Shown here in pieces: positions 1 through 7,204 of a stretch of DNA of 17,253 bases. The position numbers and the translations under genes are program-made. Source of the stretch: JBBQKI01 sp038326725 (GTDB lineage: Bacteria > Bacteroidota > Bacteroidia > Flavobacteriales > Flavobacteriaceae); NCBI GenBank assembly GCA_038326725.1, contig JBBQKI010000040.1, positions 1 to 17,253 of the forward strand. Direction: 5' to 3'. Below the pieces are notes generated by a model, which was not told where the DNA came from, made no database searches, and saw nothing but the letters and a program-made list of their open reading frames with translations. Numbering within the stretch: the stretch's first letter is position 1; every line of letters begins with the position of its first letter.

Positions 1-801
1 CAATTAATCATGGGCGGCCACGAGCATAACAATATGTTGGTAAATGTTGGCAATACCACCATTGCAAAGGCAGATGCTAATGCCAAATCGGTTTATGTAC
101 ACACCCTTTCTTTTAATAAAAGGAAAGATTCCCTTCATGTTCATTCGGAATTGGTAAATGTAAATGATAAAACTGCCTCTCAACCCTATGTGGAAATGAT
201 TGTGGACAAATGGAGCAAAATTCTTGAAAATGAAATAAAACAGATAATCCCGAACCCTAATGAAGTAATTTATAAAGCTGAAATTCCCTTGGATGGCACC
301 GATTCCGCCAGCCGGAGCCAACAAACAAACCTTGGCGGAATTATAGCACAAAGCATGGCAGCAGCGTTTAATGATGTTGACGGAGCACTTGTGAACGGCG
401 GCTCCATCCGTTTGGACGATAAGCTGGAAGGCGACGTAAGCAGTTTAGATATTTTTCGCGTGCTTCCCTTTGGCGGCTCGATTTTTAAAGTGGAATTAAA
501 AGGAAGTTTATTAAAAGAAATTTTGGATTTCGGGAACTTGAAAGCGGGCACAGGCGCTTATCTTCAACGGGATAATATTTCCCAGGATGAAAATGGGAGT
601 TGGAGGATTACGGGAAATCTTTTGAACGAAACGAAAACCTATAAAATCGCTTTTTCGGATTATTTACTGAAAGGCTTTGACATCCCTTTTTTAACCCCCG
701 AAAATCCCGGGGTTTTAAATGTTTATATTCCCACTGAAAATGAACCGGCGGCCGATATTCGGAAAGCAATTATTCTTTATTTAAAATCTATTCAAAAATG
801 A
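1..801 (+). CDS. 5'-nucleotidase, C-terminal part (5' end outside window)
   Basis: The reading frame is open from the first base, so this is the 3' part of a longer gene; the ATG at position 10 is internal, because the residues around it form the conserved metallophosphoesterase motif GGHEH (metal-binding GHxH). After that comes a 5'-nucleotidase C-terminal domain that makes up most of the visible 267 codons, with the family features NGGSIR near codons 132-137 and a late FSDYLLKG segment. Full-length members of this family are exported enzymes that remove the 5'-phosphate from nucleotides or related phosphoesters, with metals held in the N-terminal domain and substrate bound by the C-terminal domain. 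The stop codon overlaps the start of the haem-binding protein gene in an ATGA arrangement, which suggests co-transcription. The exact substrate cannot be deduced. The export signal and most of the metal ligands lie outside the window. Confidence 0.9.
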   Translation, partial: QLIMGGHEHNNMLVNVGNTTIAKADANAKSVYVHTLSFNKRKDSLHVHSELVNVNDKTASQPYVEMIVDKWSKILENEIKQIIPNPNEVIYKAEIPLDGTDSASRSQQTNLGGIIAQSMAAAFNDVDGALVNGGSIRLDDKLEGDVSSLDIFRVLPFGGSIFKVELKGSLLKEILDFGNLKAGTGAYLQRDNISQDENGSWRITGNLLNETKTYKIAFSDYLLKGFDIPFLTPENPGVLNVYIPTENEPAADIRKAIILYLKSIQK

Positions 802-1274
802 AAAAAATCGTAAAAATCATTCTGGTCATTGCGCTGATTGCATTAGTTATACTTCAATTTTTTAGACCCGAAAAAAATTCCGGTGGTTATGAAAGCGTGG
901 GCCCATTTGAATTCGAAACAAAACCATCAGCAAAAGTGGCGGCCATTTTAAAGGAAAGTTGTTACGATTGCCATAGCAACCAAACCCAATATCCGTGGTA
1001 TTCCGAAATCGCCCCGGTTTCTTTGTGGCTTGAAGACCATATCGAGGAAGGAAAGGAGCATTTCAATGTTGCGGATTGGGAAAGCTATTCGGTGAAAAAG
1101 AAAGACCACAAATTGGAAGAATTATTTGAGATGGTAGAAGAGGGCGAAATGCCCTTACAATCCTATACTTGGGTACATGGCAATATTTCGGAAGCCGAAC
1201 GGAAACTGCTTTTGCAATGGGTGGGCGTGGCCCGGCTTCAATTTAAACAGCAATTGGAAATTTCTTTGAAGTGA
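798..1274 (+). CDS. membrane-anchored haem-binding domain protein (CxxCH)
   Basis: This 158-residue protein has one hydrophobic N-terminal segment (about residues 5-22), which would act as a membrane anchor or uncleaved signal, followed by a small soluble domain. Residues 55-59 read CYDCH, the CxxCH signature of covalent c-type haem attachment, followed by SNQTQYPWYSEIAP, a layout I associate with the Bacteroidota haem-binding domain family (haem_bd). The domain should face the periplasm, since c-type haem is attached there. A distal methionine or histidine could supply the second haem ligand; Met residues occur around 114 and 120. The start overlaps the preceding stop (ATGA), so it is probably translationally coupled to the 5'-nucleotidase gene. 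The redox partner is unknown. The haem motif is directly visible; the role in electron transfer or sensing is inference. Confidence 0.85.
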   Translation: MKKIVKIILVIALIALVILQFFRPEKNSGGYESVGPFEFETKPSAKVAAILKESCYDCHSNQTQYPWYSEIAPVSLWLEDHIEEGKEHFNVADWESYSVKKKDHKLEELFEMVEEGEMPLQSYTWVHGNISEAERKLLLQWVGVARLQFKQQLEISLK

Positions 1275-1317
1275 TTTAAATAAAAATGATTATTTTGAAT
1301 ATTTTAAAACCTAAAAA

Positions 1318-1764
1318 ATGAAAAAATTATTTTTCTTTTTTGTTATTATTGGCTCTATCATTTCCTGTAAAAGCAAACAACCAGCAATACTTAGTTCCAG
1401 TTCAAACCCTGTTGGTACCTCGAACCAATATGAACCGTTTTTTGATGTTACCGATTTTTCCGAAAACAAAGGATATGGAATTACAGAAAAGAATCCAATT
1501 ATGGTTGGAGGCTTTACGGAAGGCGGTGTAATTAACCAACGTAGGTATATTGCTTCATTGGCTGGGCCCAACAATGAGGAGTTAAGTTTTCACAGGCGGG
1601 GTGCGTGTTGTCCGTACCCAAGTGAAAATAGTTTTGGAGGAAATGCTTTGGTAGATGTGTATGAAGTTACTTATGAAGGTATCAAAGAACCAATCCTGCT
1701 ATACATAAGTTTGTACGATTCTGAAAAGCTTTTTATTCCTCAAGGATTTACAAAAAGGAAATAA
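1318..1764 (+). CDS. small conserved lipoprotein of unknown function
   Basis: This 148-residue protein begins with a lipoprotein signal: MKK, a phenylalanine- and isoleucine-rich stretch, then the lipobox IISC with the acylated cysteine at residue 17. A low-complexity Ser-rich linker follows (about 21-35). The mature domain contains KGYGITEKNPIMVGG, an RRYIASLAGPNNEE stretch and HRRGACC, with adjacent cysteines at 97 and 98, then a DVYEVTYEG segment. I recall this pattern from small Flavobacteriaceae lipoproteins that databases often label '2-dehydro-3-deoxyphosphooctonate aldolase'. Nothing here resembles the TIM-barrel KdsA enzyme, which is about twice as long and cytoplasmic, so I would not use that name. 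The gene sits 43 bp after the haem-binding protein gene on the same strand. A weak TTATTTTG sequence in that gap might be a promoter. Function is unknown. Confidence 0.8.
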   Translation: MKKLFFFFVIIGSIISCKSKQPAILSSSSNPVGTSNQYEPFFDVTDFSENKGYGITEKNPIMVGGFTEGGVINQRRYIASLAGPNNEELSFHRRGACCPYPSENSFGGNALVDVYEVTYEGIKEPILLYISLYDSEKLFIPQGFTKRK

Positions 1765-1785
1765 TGATTGGTATCTAAATTTCCG

Positions 1786-1793
1786 TACATTTG
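1786..1793 (+). promoter_or_regulatory. probable guaB promoter, -7 element
   Basis: TACATTTG matches the Bacteroidota -7 consensus TAnnTTTG exactly and is followed by C, as is common. It lies 54 bp upstream of the guaB ATG, in the gap after the lipoprotein gene. The -33 element is poor: the nearest TTG is at 1768-1770, 15 bp upstream instead of the usual 17-20. It is called mainly on the -7 match and position. Confidence 0.55.
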
Positions 1794-1847
1794 CACGCAA
1801 TTAAATAGCAACTTTCATCCATTCTTCGGAATTAAAATTTAATTGCA

Positions 1848-3320
1848 ATGACTGCACACAATAACAAAATATTGGGCGAAGGCCTAACTTACGACGACGT
1901 ACTTTTAGTGCCCGCATATTCCGATATCCTTCCTAGGGAGGTTTCCATCAAAACATTATTTTCCAGAAATATATCCCTGAACGTGCCAATCGTTTCGGCA
2001 GCTATGGACACCGTTACCGAAAGTGCCATGGCCATTGCAATGGCCCGCGAAGGAGGTATTGGGGTATTGCATAAAAACATGGGCATTGATGAACAAGCTG
2101 CGGAAGTCCGGAAAGTAAAACGTGCCGAAAGCGGGATGATTCAAGATCCCGTTACACTTCCGAAAACCGCTACCGTTGCCGATGCACAAAACACAATGCG
2201 CGAATTCGGCATAGGGGGAATCCCCATTACCGATTCCGATAGAAAACTTATCGGCATCGTTACCAACCGCGACCTTCGGTTTGAAAAGGACATGAAACGT
2301 CCGTTAAGCGAAGTGATGACTTCCGGGAATTTGGTCACTGTTTCCCATGGTACTTCTTTAAAGGAGGCAGAAATAATCCTTCAAAAAAACAAGATTGAAA
2401 AACTGCCTGTTGTAGATAAGGACAACAAATTATTGGGGTTAATCACCTTTCGTGACATTACCAAACTCACCCAAAAACCAACGGCAAACAAGGATAGTTT
2501 TGGACGGCTTCGCGTTGCAGCTGCACTTGGAGTAACTGCCGATGTTCTTGAACGCACCGAAGCTTTGGTAAACGCCCATGTTGATGCCGTTATCATCGAC
2601 ACAGCCCACGGCCATACAAAAGGGGTAGTCGAGGTTTTAAAAATGGTAAAAAATAAATTCCCCAATTTGGATGTGGTGGTGGGCAATATCGCTACTGCCG
2701 AGGCAGCAAAATATTTAGTAAAAGCGGGCGCAGATGCCGTGAAAGTTGGGATTGGCCCTGGCTCCATTTGTACAACACGTGTGGTGGCAGGGGTGGGATT
2801 TCCTCAGTTTTCAGCGGTACTAGAAGTTGCTGCGGCTATAAAAGGTAGTGGAGTTCCAGTAATTGCCGATGGCGGAATTCGTTACACTGGCGATATACCT
2901 AAAGCTATTGCGGCCGGTGCAGATTGTGTGATGTTGGGGTCTTTACTCGCGGGAACCAAAGAATCTCCGGGTGAAACAATTATTTTTGAAGGTAGAAAGT
3001 TTAAATCCTATCGCGGGATGGGTTCCGTGGAAGCTATGAAAGATGGCTCAAAAGATCGCTATTTTCAAGATGTGGAAGATGATATCAAAAAACTGGTGCC
3101 CGAAGGCATTGTGGGAAGGGTACCGTACAAAGGTGATTTGCTGGAAAGCATGACGCAATTTATTGGTGGGCTACGCGCTGGTATGGGTTACTGCGGAGCA
3201 AAGGATATTGAAACTTTAAAGGAAACCGGGAAATTTGTGAAAATAACCGCATCCGGCATCAACGAAAGTCACCCGCACGATGTGACGATCACGAATGAAG
3301 CACCTAATTATAGTAGGTAG
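1848..3320 (+). CDS. guaB: IMP dehydrogenase
   Basis: IMP dehydrogenase oxidises IMP to XMP with NAD+, the first committed step of GMP synthesis, in the cytoplasm. At 490 residues it has the usual bacterial length. The N-terminus carries GLTYDDVLLVPAYSDILP, followed by the start of the TIM barrel with SAAMDTVTE. Two CBS domains are inserted at about residues 95-210. The barrel then resumes, with the catalytic loop GPGSICTTR placing the active-site cysteine at residue 308. DGGIRYTGD and the phosphate-binding LGSLLAGT follow, and the mobile flap carries YRGMGS and later the GRVPYKG region with its conserved Arg. The gene stands alone with its own -7 element upstream and faces ompH convergently with a 23 bp gap. 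All key motifs are intact. Confidence 0.98.
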   Translation: MTAHNNKILGEGLTYDDVLLVPAYSDILPREVSIKTLFSRNISLNVPIVSAAMDTVTESAMAIAMAREGGIGVLHKNMGIDEQAAEVRKVKRAESGMIQDPVTLPKTATVADAQNTMREFGIGGIPITDSDRKLIGIVTNRDLRFEKDMKRPLSEVMTSGNLVTVSHGTSLKEAEIILQKNKIEKLPVVDKDNKLLGLITFRDITKLTQKPTANKDSFGRLRVAAALGVTADVLERTEALVNAHVDAVIIDTAHGHTKGVVEVLKMVKNKFPNLDVVVGNIATAEAAKYLVKAGADAVKVGIGPGSICTTRVVAGVGFPQFSAVLEVAAAIKGSGVPVIADGGIRYTGDIPKAIAAGADCVMLGSLLAGTKESPGETIIFEGRKFKSYRGMGSVEAMKDGSKDRYFQDVEDDIKKLVPEGIVGRVPYKGDLLESMTQFIGGLRAGMGYCGAKDIETLKETGKFVKITASGINESHPHDVTITNEAPNYSR

Positions 3321-3343
3321 GGATTGATTGCCAATGAATATAA

Positions 3344-3847
3344 TTATTCCTCTTTTACTGTAATCCCTAATTCCTGAATTATTGATAGCGTAAGGTCGTA
3401 AGCAGGGTCTAAATAAACAATATTGGCATCGGCCACGTGCACTTGGGTAAAGTTCTGTGCTTTGGCCACTCTATCCAAAGCTTCACCAATTTTCGTGTAC
3501 AACGGCCTTAAAAATTCTTCCCTTTTTATATTGATAAGCGTAGCACCGTTCTGTTGAAATTTTTGAATATCAGCTTCCAAGGCAACTAAAGCTGTCTGTT
3601 TTTCTTTTTTTACGGCCTCGGTAAAACCAGCATCGCCAGTCCTGTATGCTTCAGCCAGCACTTTGTATTCATCTATTTTTTTATTCAAGTCCACGTCCAG
3701 TTGCTGTGCATAGGCTTCAATATTGGTTTGAACTGTTTCTAAACCGGGCATTTGTGCAAGGATGTAATCTACGTCAACTGCGCCAACCTTGCCTTGCGAA
3801 AATGCGGTAATGCTTATAAAAAGGAAAACAATCTTTAAGAATTTCAT
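3344..3847 (-). CDS. OmpH/Skp-family periplasmic chaperone
   Basis: This 167-residue protein has a typical signal peptide (MKFLKIVFLFISITAFSQ), then KVGAVDVDYILAQMPG, the beta-strand start characteristic of the OmpH/Skp family. A long charged, alanine- and lysine-rich helical section (about residues 38-120) should form the coiled-coil arms. A C-terminal beta segment (FTQVHVADANIVYLDPAYDLT) closes the trimer body in known Skp structures. Skp proteins bind unfolded outer-membrane proteins in the periplasm and hold them until the BAM complex inserts them. This protein's length matches the family. It is transcribed away from the parvulin/SurA cluster that starts at 4398, so the two sets of outer-membrane folding factors are close neighbours. 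On the minus strand, TAATTTTA at 3876-3883 could be an imperfect -7 element. It ends 23 bp from the guaB stop. Confidence 0.9.
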   Translation of the reverse strand: MKFLKIVFLFISITAFSQGKVGAVDVDYILAQMPGLETVQTNIEAYAQQLDVDLNKKIDEYKVLAEAYRTGDAGFTEAVKKEKQTALVALEADIQKFQQNGATLINIKREEFLRPLYTKIGEALDRVAKAQNFTQVHVADANIVYLDPAYDLTLSIIQELGITVKEE

Positions 3848-3913
3848 GCTATTATTTTGTTAGGGTTTAAGGCGGTAAAATTAGTATAAATAATCGGAAG
3901 AGGGAAGGGAGGT

Positions 3914-3969
3914 AGAAGTAAGAATCAAGAATCAAGAATCAAGAAGTAAAATTAAAGAATCAAGAAACT
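3914..3969. repeat. heptanucleotide tandem repeat tract (AGAATCA)n
   Basis: Eight consecutive 7-bp units can be read in one register: AGAAGTA, then AGAATCA three times, AGAAGTA, AAATTAA, AGAATCA, AGAAACT. Four units are identical and most others differ at one to three positions. The tract lies between the OmpH gene and the 83-residue gene, and its last unit runs into the stop codon (minus strand) of the latter. It has no dyad symmetry and so is not a hairpin terminator. It may be a simple-sequence repeat made by slippage or a degenerate spacer repeat. Confidence 0.8.
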
Positions 3970-4219
3970 ATAAACTTGAATTCTCCCTGTAAACCTGTCC
4001 CCGGCTGGGTTTTAGTTTTTCACGCAAACTATTCATTAAAGATTTCTCAACCACCAAAATGGCAAGGTGGTGAAGTGGTGTTATTTCTTCAGTAAAGTGA
4101 AAGGTGTTTTTTAAACCTTCGGCTTTTGAGAATTCCGCAAGATGATTTGAGTGGTGTTCTGCTATCCGTGCCGCGTTCGGGCCGTGAAAGTCCCAAATGA
4201 GCTTTATCCTTTCTTCCAT
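3968..4219 (-). CDS. conserved hypothetical protein, 83 residues
   Basis: The protein begins MEERIKLIWDFHGPNAARIA, is rich in histidine (HHSNHLAEF, HFTEEITPLHHLAI) and ends with KLKPSRGQVYRENSSL. It has no signal peptide or transmembrane segment and is likely cytoplasmic. The overall pattern resembles short uncharacterised proteins I recall from Flavobacteriaceae. No catalytic motif is certain; several histidines (about residues 21, 22, 25, 50 and 51) could in principle bind a metal. The start is preceded by an A/T-rich region on the minus strand, with TATCTTAG resembling a -7 element about 30 bp upstream. It is transcribed divergently from the parvulin operon. The reading frame is probably genuine, because the composition is coding-like and the opening is conserved from memory; function is unknown. 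Confidence 0.7.
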   Translation of the reverse strand: MEERIKLIWDFHGPNAARIAEHHSNHLAEFSKAEGLKNTFHFTEEITPLHHLAILVVEKSLMNSLREKLKPSRGQVYRENSSL

Positions 4220-4333
4220 TTTTTTTCAATAAAAGCAGGGCTAAGATACTTTTTTTAATATTTCAAAAAGGACATTATTTTTTAACCCCTTCAAAACACT
4301 ATAAAGCCATTAAAAACGTTTGCCTTTTCAAAC

Positions 4334-4363
4334 TTGCCCAACGCTGGGTTTTTGTTATTTTTG
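4334..4363 (+). promoter_or_regulatory. promoter of the parvulin/surA operon (TTG-N19-TATTTTTG)
   Basis: TTG at 4334-4336 is followed by exactly 19 bp and then TATTTTTG at 4356-4363, a full match to the Bacteroidota consensus TTG-N17-20-TAnnTTTG. Transcription should begin near 4370. This lies downstream of an in-frame ATG at 4320, so that codon cannot be the start on this transcript. The start at 4398 leaves a leader of about 28 nt. Confidence 0.8.
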
Positions 4364-4397
4364 CCACGCTTTGTTTAATTTAAATTTATCAGTCAAA

Positions 4398-6353
4398 ATG
4401 AATAAAAACAATATTTTTTTAGTAACGGTTTTATTTTTTGCCGCCACGGTTTTTTCACAGTCAAAAAAGGAAACTTTGATGACCATTAACGGCAATCCTG
4501 TTTATGCTTCAGAATTTAAAAGCGTTTATCAGAAAAATTTGGAACTGGTTCAGGATGATTCACAGAAAAACATTGACGCCTATTTGGACCTTTTCATTGA
4601 TTATAAATTAAAGATAGCTGAAGCTCGCGCCCAAGGTCTTCACGAAAAACCTTTGTACCAAAAAGAGTTTTTGCAATATCAGGATCAGCTTTCGCGCAAT
4701 TATATTTTTGAGGACAAAGTGACCTTGGAAATTGCAAAAGAAGCTTATCAAAGGAGTTTGGAGGAAATAAATGCTTCCCATATTTTGATCCGCATTGGCT
4801 ATGATGCGATGCCCAATGATACACTGAGGGCTTACAACAAAATAAGTGAAGCCCGTGAAAAAGCTTTGAAAGGGGAAGACTTTGCCAAATTAGCCGCTAC
4901 CTATTCCGAAGAACCAAATGCTAAGGATTCCGAGGGAAATTTGGGTTACTTCACCGTTTTCAAAATGGTTTACCCCTTTGAAACCGCGGCCTATAATACA
5001 AAAGAAGGCGGGATTTCCGAAATAGTGCGCACTCAGTTTGGTTATCATATTATCAAAGTAAACGATCGGAGGAAAAAAATGCCTAAAATCGGGGTTTCGC
5101 ATATTATGATTTCCGATAATAAAGGCCCGAAAACTTTCAATCCCGAAGAACGCGTTAATGAAATTTATACTTTGTTGCAACAGGGCGAATCTTTTGAAAG
5201 TTTGGCAAAGCAATTTTCAGATGATAAAAATTCAGCAGTTAAAGATGGTAAATTGAACGCTTTCACCAAGGGCGATTTGAGATCCGAATCATTTGAGGAT
5301 GCAGCCTATGCTATTAAAAACCCCGGCGAAATAAGCAAACCCGTAAAAACGGATTTCGGGTGGCACATCATCCGTTTGGACGAAACCTTTCCGCTCGCGA
5401 CTTTTGAAAGCGAAAGGGAAATGCTTGAAAAACAAGTAGCCGAACCGGGCCGTTCAAAAATAGTGACCAATGCCGTAAATAAAAATATAAAGGATAAATA
5501 CGGTTTCAAAAAAGGGAATGATTACACTGCCTTTTTTGACAAATATTTGGGTGAAGATTATTTAAACCGAAAATGGGACAAAGACAGTTTGCCCACTTCA
5601 GAAAATAAAGTTGTTTACACTATTGGGGAGCGCGATTTGTGGTTGACAGATTTTGGAAATTATGTCTATGAGCGAAAAAGTAAATCAAGACCATCTCAAT
5701 TAAAAGGCTATAAAGCTGTAGATTTTTTCGAAGAATTTGAAACCCAAGAGCTGAAAAATTATTTTAAATACAAGCTTGAAGAAGATAACCCAGAGTATGC
5801 GTCCATTCTTGGCGAATATCGGGACGGCCTTTTGATTTTTGATGTGATGAACTTAAATATTTGGCAAAAAGCCCAGACAGATTCCCTTGGTTTGCAGGAG
5901 TTTTACAACCGCAGTAAAAATCAATACATTTCAAAAGAAGGTATTACAGGGGAAATCCTTTCCGCAACAGATAAAACAATTGCCGAACGGGCTCAAAAGT
6001 TGTTTTTGGAAGGAAAAACCGCAATTGAGATTAAACAACTATTAAATACCAACGAAACGGTAAATATAATATTGACCCACGGTCTTTTTGAGATTGGACA
6101 ACGCGAACTTCCCGAAAATTTAGAAATGAAAACAGGTGTTTCAAAGGTTTATCCGCATAACGGCTCATTTGTTGTGATTAACGTAATTGGTGTAAATGCT
6201 CCAGGAATTCAATCTTTGGAAAATATAAAAGGAAGGGCGTTGAGCGATTATCAAAACGATTTGGAAGAAAAATGGATGCAGGAATTGCGCAATAAATATA
6301 AAGTTGAGGTCAACAAAAAAGTATTGAAACGCGTTAAAAAAGACTTGATGTGA
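4398..6353 (+). CDS. periplasmic parvulin-type peptidyl-prolyl isomerase, two rotamase domains
   Basis: This 651-residue exported protein has a signal peptide (MNKNNIFLVTVLFFAATVFSQ), a SurA/PrsA-like N-terminal chaperone region (about 25-125) and two parvulin domains. The first (about 127-228) starts ASHILIRI and ends FGYHIIKVNDR. The second (about 231-335) starts GVSHIMIS and ends FGWHIIRLDE. A long C-terminal region of about 300 residues has no clear family signature to my eye. The domain order is typical of folding catalysts and chaperones that escort outer-membrane proteins through the periplasm. The reading frame extends upstream to an ATG at 4320, but the consensus promoter sits after that codon and only the 4398 start gives an N-terminal signal peptide, so 4398 is chosen. 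It is the first gene of a tight cluster; its TGA overlaps the GTG start of the next gene. Confidence 0.93.
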   Translation: MNKNNIFLVTVLFFAATVFSQSKKETLMTINGNPVYASEFKSVYQKNLELVQDDSQKNIDAYLDLFIDYKLKIAEARAQGLHEKPLYQKEFLQYQDQLSRNYIFEDKVTLEIAKEAYQRSLEEINASHILIRIGYDAMPNDTLRAYNKISEAREKALKGEDFAKLAATYSEEPNAKDSEGNLGYFTVFKMVYPFETAAYNTKEGGISEIVRTQFGYHIIKVNDRRKKMPKIGVSHIMISDNKGPKTFNPEERVNEIYTLLQQGESFESLAKQFSDDKNSAVKDGKLNAFTKGDLRSESFEDAAYAIKNPGEISKPVKTDFGWHIIRLDETFPLATFESEREMLEKQVAEPGRSKIVTNAVNKNIKDKYGFKKGNDYTAFFDKYLGEDYLNRKWDKDSLPTSENKVVYTIGERDLWLTDFGNYVYERKSKSRPSQLKGYKAVDFFEEFETQELKNYFKYKLEEDNPEYASILGEYRDGLLIFDVMNLNIWQKAQTDSLGLQEFYNRSKNQYISKEGITGEILSATDKTIAERAQKLFLEGKTAIEIKQLLNTNETVNIILTHGLFEIGQRELPENLEMKTGVSKVYPHNGSFVVINVIGVNAPGIQSLENIKGRALSDYQNDLEEKWMQELRNKYKVEVNKKVLKRVKKDLM

Positions 6354-7204
6354 AATATGTTTTAATGCTGATAGCGTCTAATTTGTTTTTTGTTTCCTGT
6401 GATTTTTTTACCGAGGAAGTAAATAAAAACCCTATTGCACGTGTAAATAAAACCTATTTATATGAAGAGGATGTTCAAAACCTGATTTCAGAAAACACTT
6501 CGCCCGAAGACAGTGTTTTAATTGTAAGCAACTATATTACCCGCTGGGCCACGCAACAATTGCTTATTGACCAAGCCAAATTAAACCTGGCGCAGGAAAA
6601 ATTGAATGAATACGATAAATTGGTAAAAGAATATCAAAGCGATCTACTCACCGAAGCATATAAAAACGTAATCGTTGGCAAAAAACTGGACAGTACAATT
6701 TCCGGTACCGAATATCAGGAATATTATGAAGCCAACAAGGACAATTTCAGGCTTAACGAAGTTTTGGTGCAAATGCGCTATGTACAAGTGGCCCCAGATT
6801 ATTCAGGCCTTGCAATGGTAAAAGAAAAATTTTCACGGTTTAATTTAAAAGATAGGAGCCAATTAAATTCACAGGATTTCAAGTTCATTTCCCATAATTT
6901 TAATGATTCGCTTTGGGTTCAAAAAGAAACCTTGTTGAAGGTTTTGCCGGTATTAAAGTCCAAAAGCGATGAGGTGTTAAAAAAATCGAATTTCACGCAA
7001 TTGGAAGATTCATTAGGAGTATATTTGGTGAAAATTCAAAATGTATTAAAACCCAATGATATTGCCCCGCTTTCCTTCATTAAACCTACCCTTCAGCAAA
7101 TTATATTAAACCAAAGAAAACTTGAGCTCATTAAAGAACTTGAAAAAGACATTACAAAAGATGCCATTAAATCAGAAAATTTTGAAATCTACAAAAATAA
7201 TTAG
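6350..7204 (+). CDS. SurA-like lipoprotein without a recognisable parvulin domain
   Basis: The start is GTG at 6350, overlapping the previous stop by 4 bp (GTGA). The 284-residue product has a lipoprotein signal (MKYVLMLIASNLFFVSC, acylated cysteine at 17), then a helical section beginning IARVNKTYLYEEDVQNLI, which matches the start of the SurA_N-type chaperone fold. A section near residues 115-145 (YQEYYEANKDNFRLNEVLVQMRYVQV) resembles the linker that leads into a parvulin domain in relatives, but the HILI...G.LG...F.F..GYH pattern of an active rotamase is missing. The part after it is short and probably a degenerate or structural remnant. It is likely a periplasm-facing, lipid-anchored chaperone working with its two isomerase neighbours. 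Homologues are often labelled peptidyl-prolyl isomerase, but catalytic activity is doubtful from the sequence. Confidence 0.8.
   Translation: MKYVLMLIASNLFFVSCDFFTEEVNKNPIARVNKTYLYEEDVQNLISENTSPEDSVLIVSNYITRWATQQLLIDQAKLNLAQEKLNEYDKLVKEYQSDLLTEAYKNVIVGKKLDSTISGTEYQEYYEANKDNFRLNEVLVQMRYVQVAPDYSGLAMVKEKFSRFNLKDRSQLNSQDFKFISHNFNDSLWVQKETLLKVLPVLKSKSDEVLKKSNFTQLEDSLGVYLVKIQNVLKPNDIAPLSFIKPTLQQIILNQRKLELIKELEKDITKDAIKSENFEIYKNN

Noticed and set aside
2381..2767. Long antisense reading frame opposite guaB
   Set aside because: It is a shadow of a highly conserved gene, with no family resemblance and no start signal.
3321..3343. Bidirectional terminator between guaB and the OmpH gene
   Set aside because: The 23-bp gap has no inverted repeat of useful length.
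4320..4397. In-frame upstream ATG extending the first parvulin gene by 26 residues
   Set aside because: A consensus promoter lies at 4334-4363, after that ATG, and the extension would bury the signal peptide.
7122..7160. In-frame upstream ATG extending the SurA-like gene
   Set aside because: It adds a lysine-rich stretch before the signal peptide and makes an 83-bp overlap with the upstream gene; 7161 or 7182 fit better.
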